Positions 1 through 6,855 of a stretch of DNA of 9,565 nt are shown here, piece after piece (positions within the stretch are counted from its first letter, which is position 1; every line of letters begins with the position of its first letter). The position numbers and the translations under genes are program-made. The notes under the pieces are model-generated. The model was not told where the DNA came from. It saw only the letters and a list, made by a program, of their open reading frames with translations, and made no database searches. Source of the DNA: Planctomycetota bacterium (GTDB lineage Bacteria > Planctomycetota > PUPC01); the NCBI GenBank assembly GCA_003559755.1, contig PWKM01000232.1, positions 1 to 9,565 on the forward strand, given 5' to 3'.

Positions 1-10
1 AAAAAAGTGA

Positions 11-47
11 GAACTTTTCCTGACGGAAGGCGTCTAAATGGTATAGA
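11..47 (+). promoter_or_regulatory. Candidate overlapping ECF-type and sigma70-type promoters for the VIT-VWA gene
   Basis: Two promoter-like arrangements overlap here. GAACTT (11-16) and GTCTAA (32-37), 15 bp apart, resemble the -35/-10 pair of RpoE-like ECF sigma factors (AAC in the -35, CGTC in the -10). CTGACG (20-25) and TATAGA (42-47), 16 bp apart with an upstream TGG (39-41) acting like an extended -10, resemble a sigma70 promoter. Both predict a transcript starting at about 44-54, leaving a 33-43 nt leader before the ATG at 87. Only motif resemblance supports this, and either one or both could be chance. Confidence 0.42.
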
Positions 48-72
48 GGCGTGAGCAATCCCGGCCCATTTC

Positions 73-83
73 GAGGAGGAAGG
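73..83 (+). promoter_or_regulatory. Shine-Dalgarno site fixing the VIT-VWA start at 87
   Basis: GAGGAGGAAGG contains a full AGGAGG (74-79) seven bases before the ATG at 87. The in-frame GTG at 51 has only AGAGG almost touching it, and it lies at or upstream of the predicted transcription starts. The ATG is therefore the preferred start. Confidence 0.8.
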
Positions 84-86
84 ACA

Positions 87-2348
87 ATGTTCGGATCGAG
101 AGGACGCATCGCAATCGTCGTCGTGGCCCTGTTCGGGCTGTTCGCCGCCAACGCATACGCCTGCCGGATCATCGAGCCGCGCCCGCCCGCGCCGGTACTC
201 CAGACCCCGAAGGAGATTCTCACCCGCGAGCATTCGGCGCGGATCGAGGTCAAGGACCAGGTGGCGACGGTCACGGTGAACGCCACGTTCTACAACCCGA
301 ACCGGTTCCAGATGGAGGGCACCTACTGGTTCCCCCTGCCCGCCGAGGCGTCGGTCACCGAGTTCCACATGGAGATCAACGGCGAGAAGGTCGAGGGCGA
401 ACTGCTCGATGCCGACCGGGCGAAGCGAATCTACGAGGACATCGTGCGGCGCCGGAAAGACCCCGCCCTGCTCGAATGGGTCGGCACCCAGATGCTCAAG
501 TGCCGCATCTTCCCCATGGAGCCCACGGCCGAGACGAAGGTCGAGCTGTCGTACACCCACCTGCTGCGTGAGGACGCCGGGCTAGTCCGGCTCCAGTACC
601 CGCTCCGGTCGGCCCGGCCGAACGCCGGCACGGTCGACCAACTGGTGGTCACCGTGGACATCGAGGCCACCCAGCCGCTGAAGGCCGTTTACTGCCCCAC
701 ACACGAGTTCGACGTCCGCCGCGACGACGACCATAAAGCTCACCTGTCATTCGAGGGCAGGAACGTCGATCCCAGCCGCGACATCGAGATCGTCTTCTCC
801 CGCCACCCCGGCGAGATCGACCTGTCGATCCTCAGCCACAAGCCGCCCGCCGAGGACGGCTACTTCATGATGATGGTCACGCCCAAGGTCGAGTACAACC
901 CCGAAGACGTGGTCGAGAAGGACATCATCTTCGTGCTCGACATCTCGGGCAGTATGAACATCAACAACCGGATGGAGCAGGCGAAGAAGGCCCTCGAATT
1001 CTGCATCGGCAGCTTGAACGAGGGCGACCGGTTCGGCATCATCACGTTCAGCAGCGGACTCGGCTACTTCCACCGGGATATCCTCGCTGCCACGCCGGAC
1101 AATGTCGCCGCCGCCCGCGAGTTCATCAACGGGCTGTCCGCCCGGGGCGGGACCGCGCTCAACGACGCGCTCATCGCCGGGCTCGAAATGGCCGAGGACG
1201 CCAGGAACGTGCCGATGATCGTGTTCCTGACCGACGGCCAGCCGACCGTCGGCGAGCGAAACATCGAAGCCATCCTCGGGAACGTGCGGGACGCGAACAA
1301 GAACAATGTGCGCATCTTCGTGTTCGGCGTCGGCCACGACGTGAACACCCGGCTGCTCGACCTCGTCGCCGAGCAGAACCAGGGGGCGCGCGAATACGCC
1401 CAGCCGGGCGAAAATGTCGAGGAGAAGGTCTCGGCCCTGTACACCAAGCTCGCCCGGCCCGTGCTCTCCGACGTCCAGGTCGCGTTCAGCGGCGGCAACG
1501 TCGAACAGACCTACCCGAGGAACCTGCCCGACCTGTTCCACGGCAGCCAGCTCACCGTCCTCGGGCGGTTCCGGACCCCCGGCAAGTACACCGCCACGCT
1601 GACCGGGACGGTGAGGGGCGAGGAACGGACGACCACCTACGAGATCGAGCTGAAGGATACCCGGGACGACGACTACCTGCCCCGCCTGTGGGCGCTGCGG
1701 AAAGTGGCGTTCCTGCTCGACGAAATCCGGCTGCACGGAGAGACCGAGGAGCTGGTCGAAGAGATCACCCACCTGGGCAAGCGGCACGGGATCATCACCC
1801 CCTACACCTCGTTCCTCGTCCTGGAAGACGACGCCCCCATCGACGAAGTCACCCGCCGAGAGCTGAACCAGGTCCAGGCGGAGTCTCAACGGCGGTTCGA
1901 GGCCACCCATGCGCCCGCAGGGAGGATCGGACGCGATGCCGTCGGCGACAGCGCCGAACTGGCCGAAGCCCAACGACGGGCCATCCCCGCCCCCGCAACG
2001 GCTGCATCCGTCTTCGGAATCCGGGGAGGGTTCGGCCGCGACACCCGGCGCGAGGCCGAGTTCCAGCAGCGGCTCGACGAAGCGGTCCGCCAGACCGTCA
2101 AGCAGGTGAACGGCCGCACCTTCTACGCCCGCTCCGACGGGGCCTGGGTGGACAGCGAATATGAGGAAGCCGAGGAAGAAAAGATACAGGACATCGCCCT
2201 GTGGAGCGACGAGTTCATCGAGCTCGCCGCCAGGTACCGGGTCGTCGCCAGAGTGGCCGCCGAGACGCAAGAGGCGATTCTCGTGCTCGACGGAACGACC
2301 TATCGCGTCCGGCAGACGGTCGAGGCCGAGCCAATGACTCAGGAGTAG
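87..2348 (+). CDS. Exported VIT and VWA domain protein
   Basis: 753-residue protein, probably secreted or periplasmic. Residues 1-25 form a signal peptide (arginines, hydrophobic core, AYA before Cys26). The cysteine lacks a canonical lipobox, so ordinary signal peptidase cleavage is likelier than lipidation. A VIT domain (about 40-175) shows the FPLP motif near residue 82 and a typical RAKRIYEDI / KDPALLE stretch (111-130). A VWA domain (about 278-455) has a complete MIDAS metal site: D285, S287 and S289 (DISGSM), T356 and D383 (TDG). The region after it carries GIITPYTSFLV (about 568-578), usual in bacterial VIT-VWA proteins, and a C-terminal part with NGRTFY and WVDS motifs. No C-terminal anchor or sorting signal is seen. 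Family members resemble inter-alpha-trypsin inhibitor heavy chains and are thought to bind ligands through metal; the partner here is unknown. The downstream secreted-protein gene is 8 bp away. The alternative GTG start at 51 would add 12 residues before the signal peptide. Confidence 0.93.
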   Translation: MFGSRGRIAIVVVALFGLFAANAYACRIIEPRPPAPVLQTPKEILTREHSARIEVKDQVATVTVNATFYNPNRFQMEGTYWFPLPAEASVTEFHMEINGEKVEGELLDADRAKRIYEDIVRRRKDPALLEWVGTQMLKCRIFPMEPTAETKVELSYTHLLREDAGLVRLQYPLRSARPNAGTVDQLVVTVDIEATQPLKAVYCPTHEFDVRRDDDHKAHLSFEGRNVDPSRDIEIVFSRHPGEIDLSILSHKPPAEDGYFMMMVTPKVEYNPEDVVEKDIIFVLDISGSMNINNRMEQAKKALEFCIGSLNEGDRFGIITFSSGLGYFHRDILAATPDNVAAAREFINGLSARGGTALNDALIAGLEMAEDARNVPMIVFLTDGQPTVGERNIEAILGNVRDANKNNVRIFVFGVGHDVNTRLLDLVAEQNQGAREYAQPGENVEEKVSALYTKLARPVLSDVQVAFSGGNVEQTYPRNLPDLFHGSQLTVLGRFRTPGKYTATLTGTVRGEERTTTYEIELKDTRDDDYLPRLWALRKVAFLLDEIRLHGETEELVEEITHLGKRHGIITPYTSFLVLEDDAPIDEVTRRELNQVQAESQRRFEATHAPAGRIGRDAVGDSAELAEAQRRAIPAPATAASVFGIRGGFGRDTRREAEFQQRLDEAVRQTVKQVNGRTFYARSDGAWVDSEYEEAEEEKIQDIALWSDEFIELAARYRVVARVAAETQEAILVLDGTTYRVRQTVEAEPMTQE

Positions 2349-2356
2349 CCCGAACG

Positions 2357-3244
2357 ATGAGAAACCGATGTGTCGGACTGATGCTCGCCGCCGCCGCCCT
2401 GGCCCTCGCACCCGCCGCTGGAGCCGAAGAAGGCCCCGACGAAGCCGTCCCCGAACACCTGACCGATGAGTACGTGCGGGAGAAAGTCTATCAGGATGAC
2501 TACAAGGTGCCCGAGGGGTTCGAGACGGAGCCGGACGTCACTCAGCCGGCCAGACGCCGCATCGTGAGAATCCGATACCAGAATTTGGTGTACGAAGAAG
2601 GCCAACAGTTTTATGCGACGGCCGACACACTGGCCGACGCCCGCGAGTTGGTCAGGATTCCAGAGATATGCGAGGAGTCCGAGACCGAACGATATTACCA
2701 GTTCCGGTGGGTGCATCGTCTCGTATGGCCGCAACCCGGTGATGATCGCCCGGGCCGTCGTCGTCCGGCAGGTCGTCCTGCAGAATCGCTCATTATTGAA
2801 TATCACCGCGTACTGAAGAGCTCGTACCTGGAGCGGCTGAAGGCCGACGACTCCGGGGGCGTCCTCGCCGAGACCCCGGTGACTCCCGAGGCGCTCCGCC
2901 GCTTCGCCGAGTGGTTCTGGTATACCCGGTTCCAACATCCACATCATTTCGGGGCGAAAGCGCTCGTGTCCCAGCCGGGCGAGTCGAGGGACGGAAAGCT
3001 GATGCATGTTCTTTACACGACCACGCTGAAGCTCAGCGAGGCCCGCGGCGAGCCCGACCGGATATCGTTGAAGAGGACGGTCTATACCTGTGACCCGGAG
3101 ACCGGCGAGTTCGGCATCGAGTCGGAGGTGGTCCGGCAAATCGAGGGCCGGAACCGGTTCGCCCCGGCGGACGCTCCGCCGCGTCCCCGACCGCCGCTCC
3201 CCGGCGGCGACCATCGAATATGGCCCGGCCCGCCCACCGAGTGA
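2357..3244 (+). CDS. Secreted protein of unknown function, probably with two compensating frameshifts
   Basis: 295 codons as read. Residues 1-23 look like a signal peptide ending AGA, followed by an acidic mature N-terminus. The tail from about residue 270 is rich in Pro and Arg. I do not recognise the family. AGGAG (2341-2345) overlaps the preceding stop codon region, 11 bases before the ATG, and the gene starts 8 bp after the VIT-VWA gene, so translational coupling is likely. Residues 121-145 (about 2717-2790) read as low-complexity Pro/Arg/Gly with many T- and A-ending codons. The frame beginning at 2718 instead gives VSYGRNPVMIARAVVVRQ with almost only G/C-ending codons. One extra base near 2717-2723 and one missing base near 2781-2783 would restore a continuous protein ending QVVLQESLIIEYHR. 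The earlier part (2560-2710) also has somewhat lower GC at third positions than the neighbours. The stop codon lies 12 bp from the converging hisS stop. Confidence 0.78.
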   Translation: MRNRCVGLMLAAAALALAPAAGAEEGPDEAVPEHLTDEYVREKVYQDDYKVPEGFETEPDVTQPARRRIVRIRYQNLVYEEGQQFYATADTLADARELVRIPEICEESETERYYQFRWVHRLVWPQPGDDRPGRRRPAGRPAESLIIEYHRVLKSSYLERLKADDSGGVLAETPVTPEALRRFAEWFWYTRFQHPHHFGAKALVSQPGESRDGKLMHVLYTTTLKLSEARGEPDRISLKRTVYTCDPETGEFGIESEVVRQIEGRNRFAPADAPPRPRPPLPGGDHRIWPGPPTE

Positions 3245-3256
3245 CAGCCCCGGCGG

Positions 3257-4579
3257 TCAGCCCAGGCGTGCCCTGACGTGGTCGGCCAGTTGGGCGAGCG
3301 GGACCTCGGTCTGGTCGCCGCTCTCCATCTCCTTCACCGTCGCTGTTTCTGCGGCGACCTCTTCGGTGCCGAGGATGACGACCAGGCCGATCCCCTGCTG
3401 GTCGGCGTGCTTGAGCTGCTTGCCCAGCCGGGCCTCCTTGAGATAGACCTCGGTGGGGATGTCGGCCGACCGCAGGCGGTGTGCGGCCCGGAGCGCCGCG
3501 TCGACGGTCTCCGGCCCCATCGGTGCCACGAGCACGCGGGTGGGCGTCTTCGCCTGCTCGACCAGTCCCAAGCTCTCCATCCCGGAGAACAGGCGGTCGA
3601 TGCCGACCGAGATGCCGACGGCGGGCACGTCGCGGCCGAGGAACCCGGAGATGAGGTGGTCGTATCGGCCGCCGCTCATCACGCTGCCCAGGTCGGGCAG
3701 TTGGGGCAGGAAGGTCTCGAACACGGTCCCCGTGTAGTAGTCCAGCCCCCGGGCGATGGTGAAGTCGAGCTCGAGCGCGGGCACGCCCATGTGGCGGGCG
3801 AACTCGATGACCTGCCGGAGCTCGTCGAGCCCGTCGGCCCCCGCCTGCGAGCCGCCGATGAGCGGCTCGGCCTGCTCGATCATGGCCTCCGGCTCGCCCT
3901 CGATGCGGATGAACTCGAACACCCGGTCGATCCGGTCGGGGGCCAGCCCGTTCTTCTCGGCGAGCAGTGCCCGGACGGTCTTCTCGCCGTGCGAGGGCAG
4001 CTTGTCGATGGTGCGGAGGATGTCCTGGGCGTTCGCCGCCCCGTCTCCGCCCAGCTCGAGCGCGTCGAGCAGGCCGGCGAGCACCTTCCGGTTGTTGATC
4101 CGGATGACGGCGTCGGGGATGCCCAGTGCGGTCAGCACGGCGTGATCGACGGCGATGCATTCGGCGTCGGCGAGCAGACTGTCGGTCCCCACGATATCGA
4201 CGTCGCACTGGTAGAACTCGCGGAACCGGCCCTTGCCCGGCTTCTCGGCCCGCCACACCGGGGCGATCTGGTAGCGTTTGAACGGCATCCGGAGGTGGCG
4301 GTACTGGGCGGCGACCCGTGCGAGCGGGACGGTCAGGTCGTAGCGGAGGCAGATGTCGCGCCCGCCGTGGTCGGTGAACCGGTAGAACAGGTTCTCGGCG
4401 TCCTCGCCCAGTTTACCCAGCAGGACCTCGGCGTATTCGAGGGCGGGGGTGTGGATGGGGGCGAACCCGAACCGTTCGAACACCCGGGCGATGGTGTCGA
4501 TCATCCGCTGCCGGGGGATCATCTGTTCGGGCAGGTAGTCGCGGAATCCCTTGAGCAATTTCGGTTCGATTGTATCCAC
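3257..4579 (-). CDS. hisS: Histidyl-tRNA synthetase
   Basis: 440-residue cytosolic class II aminoacyl-tRNA synthetase that charges tRNA-His with histidine using ATP; usual length for the family is about 420-440. Near the N-terminus is KGFRDYLP (10-17). LRYDLTVPLARVAA (78-91) and motif 2 (about 102-131, with PVWRAEKPGKGRFREFYQ and the catalytic Arg110) follow. The HisA signature ARGLDYYTGTVFE (276-288), GGRYDHL (303-309) and motif 3 VGISVGIDRLF (321-331) are present. The anticodon-binding domain spans about 346-440. The gene starts with GTG at 4579: an in-frame TAG at 4591-4589 excludes anything further upstream, and the nearby ATG (4587-4585) is out of frame. There is no Shine-Dalgarno. A TTGAAA/TAGAAT promoter places transcription start at the GTG itself (see the separate entry). 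It follows the TPR-like gene by 31 bp and converges on the secreted-protein gene. Confidence 0.97.
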   Translation of the reverse strand: MDTIEPKLLKGFRDYLPEQMIPRQRMIDTIARVFERFGFAPIHTPALEYAEVLLGKLGEDAENLFYRFTDHGGRDICLRYDLTVPLARVAAQYRHLRMPFKRYQIAPVWRAEKPGKGRFREFYQCDVDIVGTDSLLADAECIAVDHAVLTALGIPDAVIRINNRKVLAGLLDALELGGDGAANAQDILRTIDKLPSHGEKTVRALLAEKNGLAPDRIDRVFEFIRIEGEPEAMIEQAEPLIGGSQAGADGLDELRQVIEFARHMGVPALELDFTIARGLDYYTGTVFETFLPQLPDLGSVMSGGRYDHLISGFLGRDVPAVGISVGIDRLFSGMESLGLVEQAKTPTRVLVAPMGPETVDAALRAAHRLRSADIPTEVYLKEARLGKQLKHADQQGIGLVVILGTEEVAAETATVKEMESGDQTEVPLAQLADHVRARLG

Positions 4580-4585
4580 GGCGGC

Positions 4586-4614
4586 ATTCTAGGCGGGGGG
4601 CACGGTTATTTCAA
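4586..4614 (-). promoter_or_regulatory. Sigma70-like promoter for a leaderless hisS mRNA
   Basis: Read on the - strand, TTGAAA (4614-4609) and TAGAAT (4591-4586) are separated by exactly 17 bp, and each matches the consensus at 5 of 6 positions. Six bases (GCCGCC) separate the -10 from the GTG start of hisS at 4579, so +1 would fall on or next to the start codon. No ribosome binding site precedes that GTG, which agrees with a leaderless message. The -35 overlaps the TGA of the upstream gene. Inference from motif and spacing only. Confidence 0.62.
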
Positions 4615-5483
4615 GTGGGGTGGTCGGTGCGGACCTTCTCGAGCTGGTCGAGCAGGCGCGGGGCGCCGATGTTGTCGGGGTTTTCCTCCAGGCATCGATC
4701 GCAGAACTGCCGGGCCTTCTCGAATCGACCGGCATCGAGGTAGCTCGACGCGGCGTGGAGATACGCCTTGTCGAGGTGCCCTTCGTACATCGTCTCGAGG
4801 ACGCTCTCCAGGCGGTCCTCGCCATAGACCATCTCCACCAACTGCTGGTTCTCGATGAGCATCCGGGTGACGAGCCCGTTGTTGGCGAACCGGGGGAGCA
4901 TGTTGAGCAGGTGCTCGGTGGCGTCCTGGAAGAGCTGTTCGGCCGAGCGGATATCGTCGTAGACCGCGGTCGAGGCCCGCTCGATGATCCGCTTGCACGC
5001 CCGGAAGAACAGCCGCTCGTACACCGGGACCCGGATGCGCCGGCCGGCGATCTGTGCCATCGAGCGATAGGTCGGCCCGTAGTGCTCGATGATGTAGCAG
5101 TTCTCCTTGATCTTCATCATCTCGTGGAAGATCGAGCCGGTGAGCACGTCGAACAGGTCCTCGGCGTACAGGACATCGCCGGCCGGTCGGTCCTCCTTGC
5201 GGAACAGGGCGTGGCACTCCTCCTTGAGCCCGAACAGGGTCCGCTCGACGAACGTGTTGATCGGCTCGAACCGCATCGGCTCGGGCGACCGGAACATCTC
5301 GAGGATGGCGTCGAAGGCGACCCGCGCGATGAGGAAGCGTTTCAGCACGCTGGCGACTTTCTCGTTCCGGACGCGACGGGAGACCTCGCTCTGGTCGCGC
5401 GATTCGGCCGACTCGTCCGTCTGCCGTCGCCGGCGCGACCGCGTGTCCCCGGATAGAGCCCGCAAGCCCTGTATCTCGTTCAT
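4611..5483 (-). CDS. Cytosolic helical protein with one TPR-like unit, function unknown
   Basis: 290 residues with no signal peptide or membrane segment. Residues 12-45 are highly charged (RSRRRR, then Glu/Asp/Arg-rich) and probably disordered. Residues 46-235 look almost wholly alpha-helical, with regularly spaced hydrophobics. About 238-270 (AYLHAASSYLDAGRFEKARQ, then CDRCLEENPDN) fits a single tetratricopeptide repeat, suggesting protein binding. I do not recognise a named family. Start choice: ATG at 5483 has GGAG at 5495-5492 with an 8-base spacer. The in-frame GTG at 5492 would add three residues but has its GGA directly against it. The gene sits 77 bp after the nitroreductase and 31 bp before hisS, whose promoter -35 overlaps this stop codon. 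The hisS neighbourhood does not by itself give a function. Confidence 0.82.
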   Translation of the reverse strand: MNEIQGLRALSGDTRSRRRRQTDESAESRDQSEVSRRVRNEKVASVLKRFLIARVAFDAILEMFRSPEPMRFEPINTFVERTLFGLKEECHALFRKEDRPAGDVLYAEDLFDVLTGSIFHEMMKIKENCYIIEHYGPTYRSMAQIAGRRIRVPVYERLFFRACKRIIERASTAVYDDIRSAEQLFQDATEHLLNMLPRFANNGLVTRMLIENQQLVEMVYGEDRLESVLETMYEGHLDKAYLHAASSYLDAGRFEKARQFCDRCLEENPDNIGAPRLLDQLEKVRTDHPT

Positions 5484-5491
5484 GTCGGACA

Positions 5492-5495
5492 CTCC
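5492..5495 (-). promoter_or_regulatory. Shine-Dalgarno site deciding the start at 5483
   Basis: GGAG on the - strand lies 8 bases before ATG 5483. It overlaps the alternative in-frame GTG (5492-5490), which therefore cannot use it. Confidence 0.6.
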
Positions 5496-5533
5496 GTTCG
5501 GCAGTCAGAGGGTGTGAGAGCGGGCCGGCGACC

Positions 5534-5560
5534 CGACGGGGCCGACCGTTGGCCCCCTCG
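5534..5560 (-). terminator. Strong GC hairpin at the end of the nitroreductase gene
   Basis: An inverted repeat directly follows the TGA at 5563-5561. On the + strand, CGA-C-GGGGCC (5534-5543) pairs with GGCCCC-C-TCG (5551-5560), giving nine base pairs, one C-C mismatch and a 7-base loop. No T-run follows on either strand, so it is not a textbook intrinsic terminator. It could be a GC-type terminator, a 3' mRNA stabiliser, or an attenuating structure before the gene at 5483. Confidence 0.42.
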
Positions 5561-6076
5561 TCACCATTGCCACTTGTCGTAACACACGATCTCGTCCATC
5601 TCGAGCCGCGACCGGGGGCTCGGCTGCGAGGCCGGATAGCCCAGGGGCATCAGCTCGACGACGCGGATCGAGTCGGGGATTCCGAGCAGCTTCTTGACCG
5701 CCGCCTGGTCGAACGCACCGATCCAACAGGTGCCCAGGCCCTCCTCGACCGCCTTCAGCGACATGTGGTCGAGCGAGATGGCCACGTCGATCGGGTAGGC
5801 CGGCTCGCCGCAGGACATCTTGCGGCCGTCGGTCTCGGCGCAGGCCACCAGGACGACCGGGGCCTCGCCCACGAACTTCTGGCCGTTCGCGGCCGCGACC
5901 ATCTTCGACCGCATCTCGGGGTCGCGCACGACCACGAACCGCCACTCCTGCTGGTTGCGGGCCGACGGCGCCAGCCGCCCCGCCTCGAGGACGGCGTTCA
6001 GCTTCTCCTCCTCGACCGGCCGGTCCTCATAGCTCCGAATGCTGCGTCGCTGGCTGATTGCGTCCATCACGTCCAT
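5561..6076 (-). CDS. Small nitroreductase-family FMN oxidoreductase
   Basis: 171-residue cytosolic flavoprotein of the nitroreductase superfamily, which uses FMN and NAD(P)H to reduce nitro, quinone or other substrates, usually as a homodimer. The N-terminal phosphate-binding motif RRSIRSYEDRPV (10-21) is clear. APSARNQQEW (36-45), the core GLGTCWIGAFD (113-123), LMPLGYP (142-148) and the closing EIVCYDKW (162-169) follow the family order. The length is at the short end of the family. The substrate cannot be read from sequence. ATG 6076 is preferred over the internal ATG at 6067 because AGGAGG (6088-6083) lies six bases before it. The gene follows the isomerase-like gene by 20 bp and is probably co-transcribed with it. 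A GC hairpin begins right after the stop. Confidence 0.93.
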   Translation of the reverse strand: MDVMDAISQRRSIRSYEDRPVEEEKLNAVLEAGRLAPSARNQQEWRFVVVRDPEMRSKMVAAANGQKFVGEAPVVLVACAETDGRKMSCGEPAYPIDVAISLDHMSLKAVEEGLGTCWIGAFDQAAVKKLLGIPDSIRVVELMPLGYPASQPSPRSRLEMDEIVCYDKWQW

Positions 6077-6082
6077 TGTCCG

Positions 6083-6088
6083 CCTCCT
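6083..6088 (-). promoter_or_regulatory. Shine-Dalgarno site of the nitroreductase
   Basis: A perfect AGGAGG on the - strand, six bases before ATG 6076, inside the 20-bp gap after the isomerase-like gene. It selects 6076 rather than the in-frame ATG nine bases further in. Confidence 0.8.
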
Positions 6089-6096
6089 GTTTCTGG

Positions 6097-6855
6097 TTAC
6101 ACGAGATCGAGGACCGCCTCGACGGCCTCGTTGTGGTCGCCGGTCGGCACAAACTCCATTCCCAGGTAACCCTCGTAGCCCAGGGAGTCGATCAGGTGGA
6201 ATATCTCCCGGAACTGGACCTCGCCGGTGCCCGGCTCGTGTCGGCCGGGTGCGTCGGCGAGATGAAAATGCCCGATCCGGTGGATATGGGCCTCGATGGT
6301 CTCTAATACCGCCCCCTCGGTGATGTACTGGTGGTACACGTCCAGCAGAAGCTTGACGTTCGGCTGATCGACGAGGTCGAGCACCTGCATCGCCTCGCCC
6401 ACCGTGCTGATCAGCGTCCCCGGGTAGTCGATGCTCTTGTTGACGGGTTCGAGCAGGAGCGTCACCCGCTCGTCTTTGGCGGCCGGTGCGGCGGCATTCA
6501 GAACGTCCGCCACCGTCTTCAACTGTGCTTCTCGCGGCACGTCGTCCAGCTCCTCGCCCGGCACGATGATCAGCCCCCCGGCCCCGACCTGGCGGGCGGT
6601 CTGGATCGACTTTCGCAGCTCGCGGATGGTCTCCTCGACGGTGGCGGGATTCCCCGCCGGCTGTGACGGCAGGCCGCCGAACGCCAGGATGTCCACCCCC
6701 GCCGCCTCTTTCGCCCTGGCGACCACGTCGAGGTCCTTGTCCTGCCATTCCCAGAACTCGACGGCGGTACAGCCGCAGGAGGCCGCCTGCTCCATTCGTT
6801 CCTCGAACGGCAGATGGTTAAAGATCGTGTCTATGCAAATCGAGAATTTGATCAT
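6097..6855 (-). CDS. Hydroxypyruvate isomerase-like sugar isomerase (TIM barrel)
   Basis: 252-residue cytosolic protein of the xylose-isomerase-like TIM-barrel superfamily, closest in motifs to hydroxypyruvate isomerase (Hyi), which interconverts hydroxypyruvate and tartronate semialdehyde. Family features in order are: SICIDTIFNHLPFEER (5-20), AVEFWEW (31-37), LLLEPVN (133-139), LLLDVYHQYITEG (169-181), IGHFHLADAPGRHEPGTGE (194-212) and LGMEFVPTGD (231-240). Expected metal ligands are E136, D172, H198 and E234. Hyi itself usually has Gln at the position of H198, so substrate or metal use may differ. The length (about 255-260 in Hyi) fits. ATG 6855 has AGGA (6864-6861) five bases upstream; the open frame continues to 6960 without a better site. 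Its neighbour 20 bp downstream is the nitroreductase. Many bacteria carry several such paralogues with untested substrates, so the fold is certain and the reaction is not. Confidence 0.88.
   Translation of the reverse strand: MIKFSICIDTIFNHLPFEERMEQAASCGCTAVEFWEWQDKDLDVVARAKEAAGVDILAFGGLPSQPAGNPATVEETIRELRKSIQTARQVGAGGLIIVPGEELDDVPREAQLKTVADVLNAAAPAAKDERVTLLLEPVNKSIDYPGTLISTVGEAMQVLDLVDQPNVKLLLDVYHQYITEGAVLETIEAHIHRIGHFHLADAPGRHEPGTGEVQFREIFHLIDSLGYEGYLGMEFVPTGDHNEAVEAVLDLV

Noticed and set aside
51..86. Upstream GTG start for the VIT-VWA protein
   Set aside because: No properly spaced ribosome site. It lies at the predicted transcription start and would put 12 residues before the signal peptide.
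150..170. Possible lipoprotein cysteine (Cys26 after AYA)
   Set aside because: The -3 position is Ala and the -2 is Tyr, which does not fit a lipobox. Ordinary signal peptidase cleavage explains it better.
747..2411. Long - strand open frame (554 codons) opposite the VIT-VWA gene
   Set aside because: Low-complexity composition rich in Gly, Val, Asp, Leu and Arg, typical of the antisense frame of a GC-rich gene. The + strand carries clear VIT and VWA motifs.
3191..3207. CCGCCG/CGGCGG hairpin near the convergent gene ends
   Set aside because: It lies inside coding sequence for a proline-rich tail and has no T-run on either strand; GC-rich codons alone can produce it.
3033..4256. Arg/Gly/Pro-rich - strand frame overlapping hisS in another phase
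   Set aside because: Extreme arginine and proline content with no domain; hisS occupies the same DNA with all family motifs.
3278..4858. Long + strand open frame (526 codons) opposite hisS
   Set aside because: Antisense shadow: composition skewed to Gly, Val, Leu, Asp and His, no ribosome site, and it spans two well-supported - strand genes.
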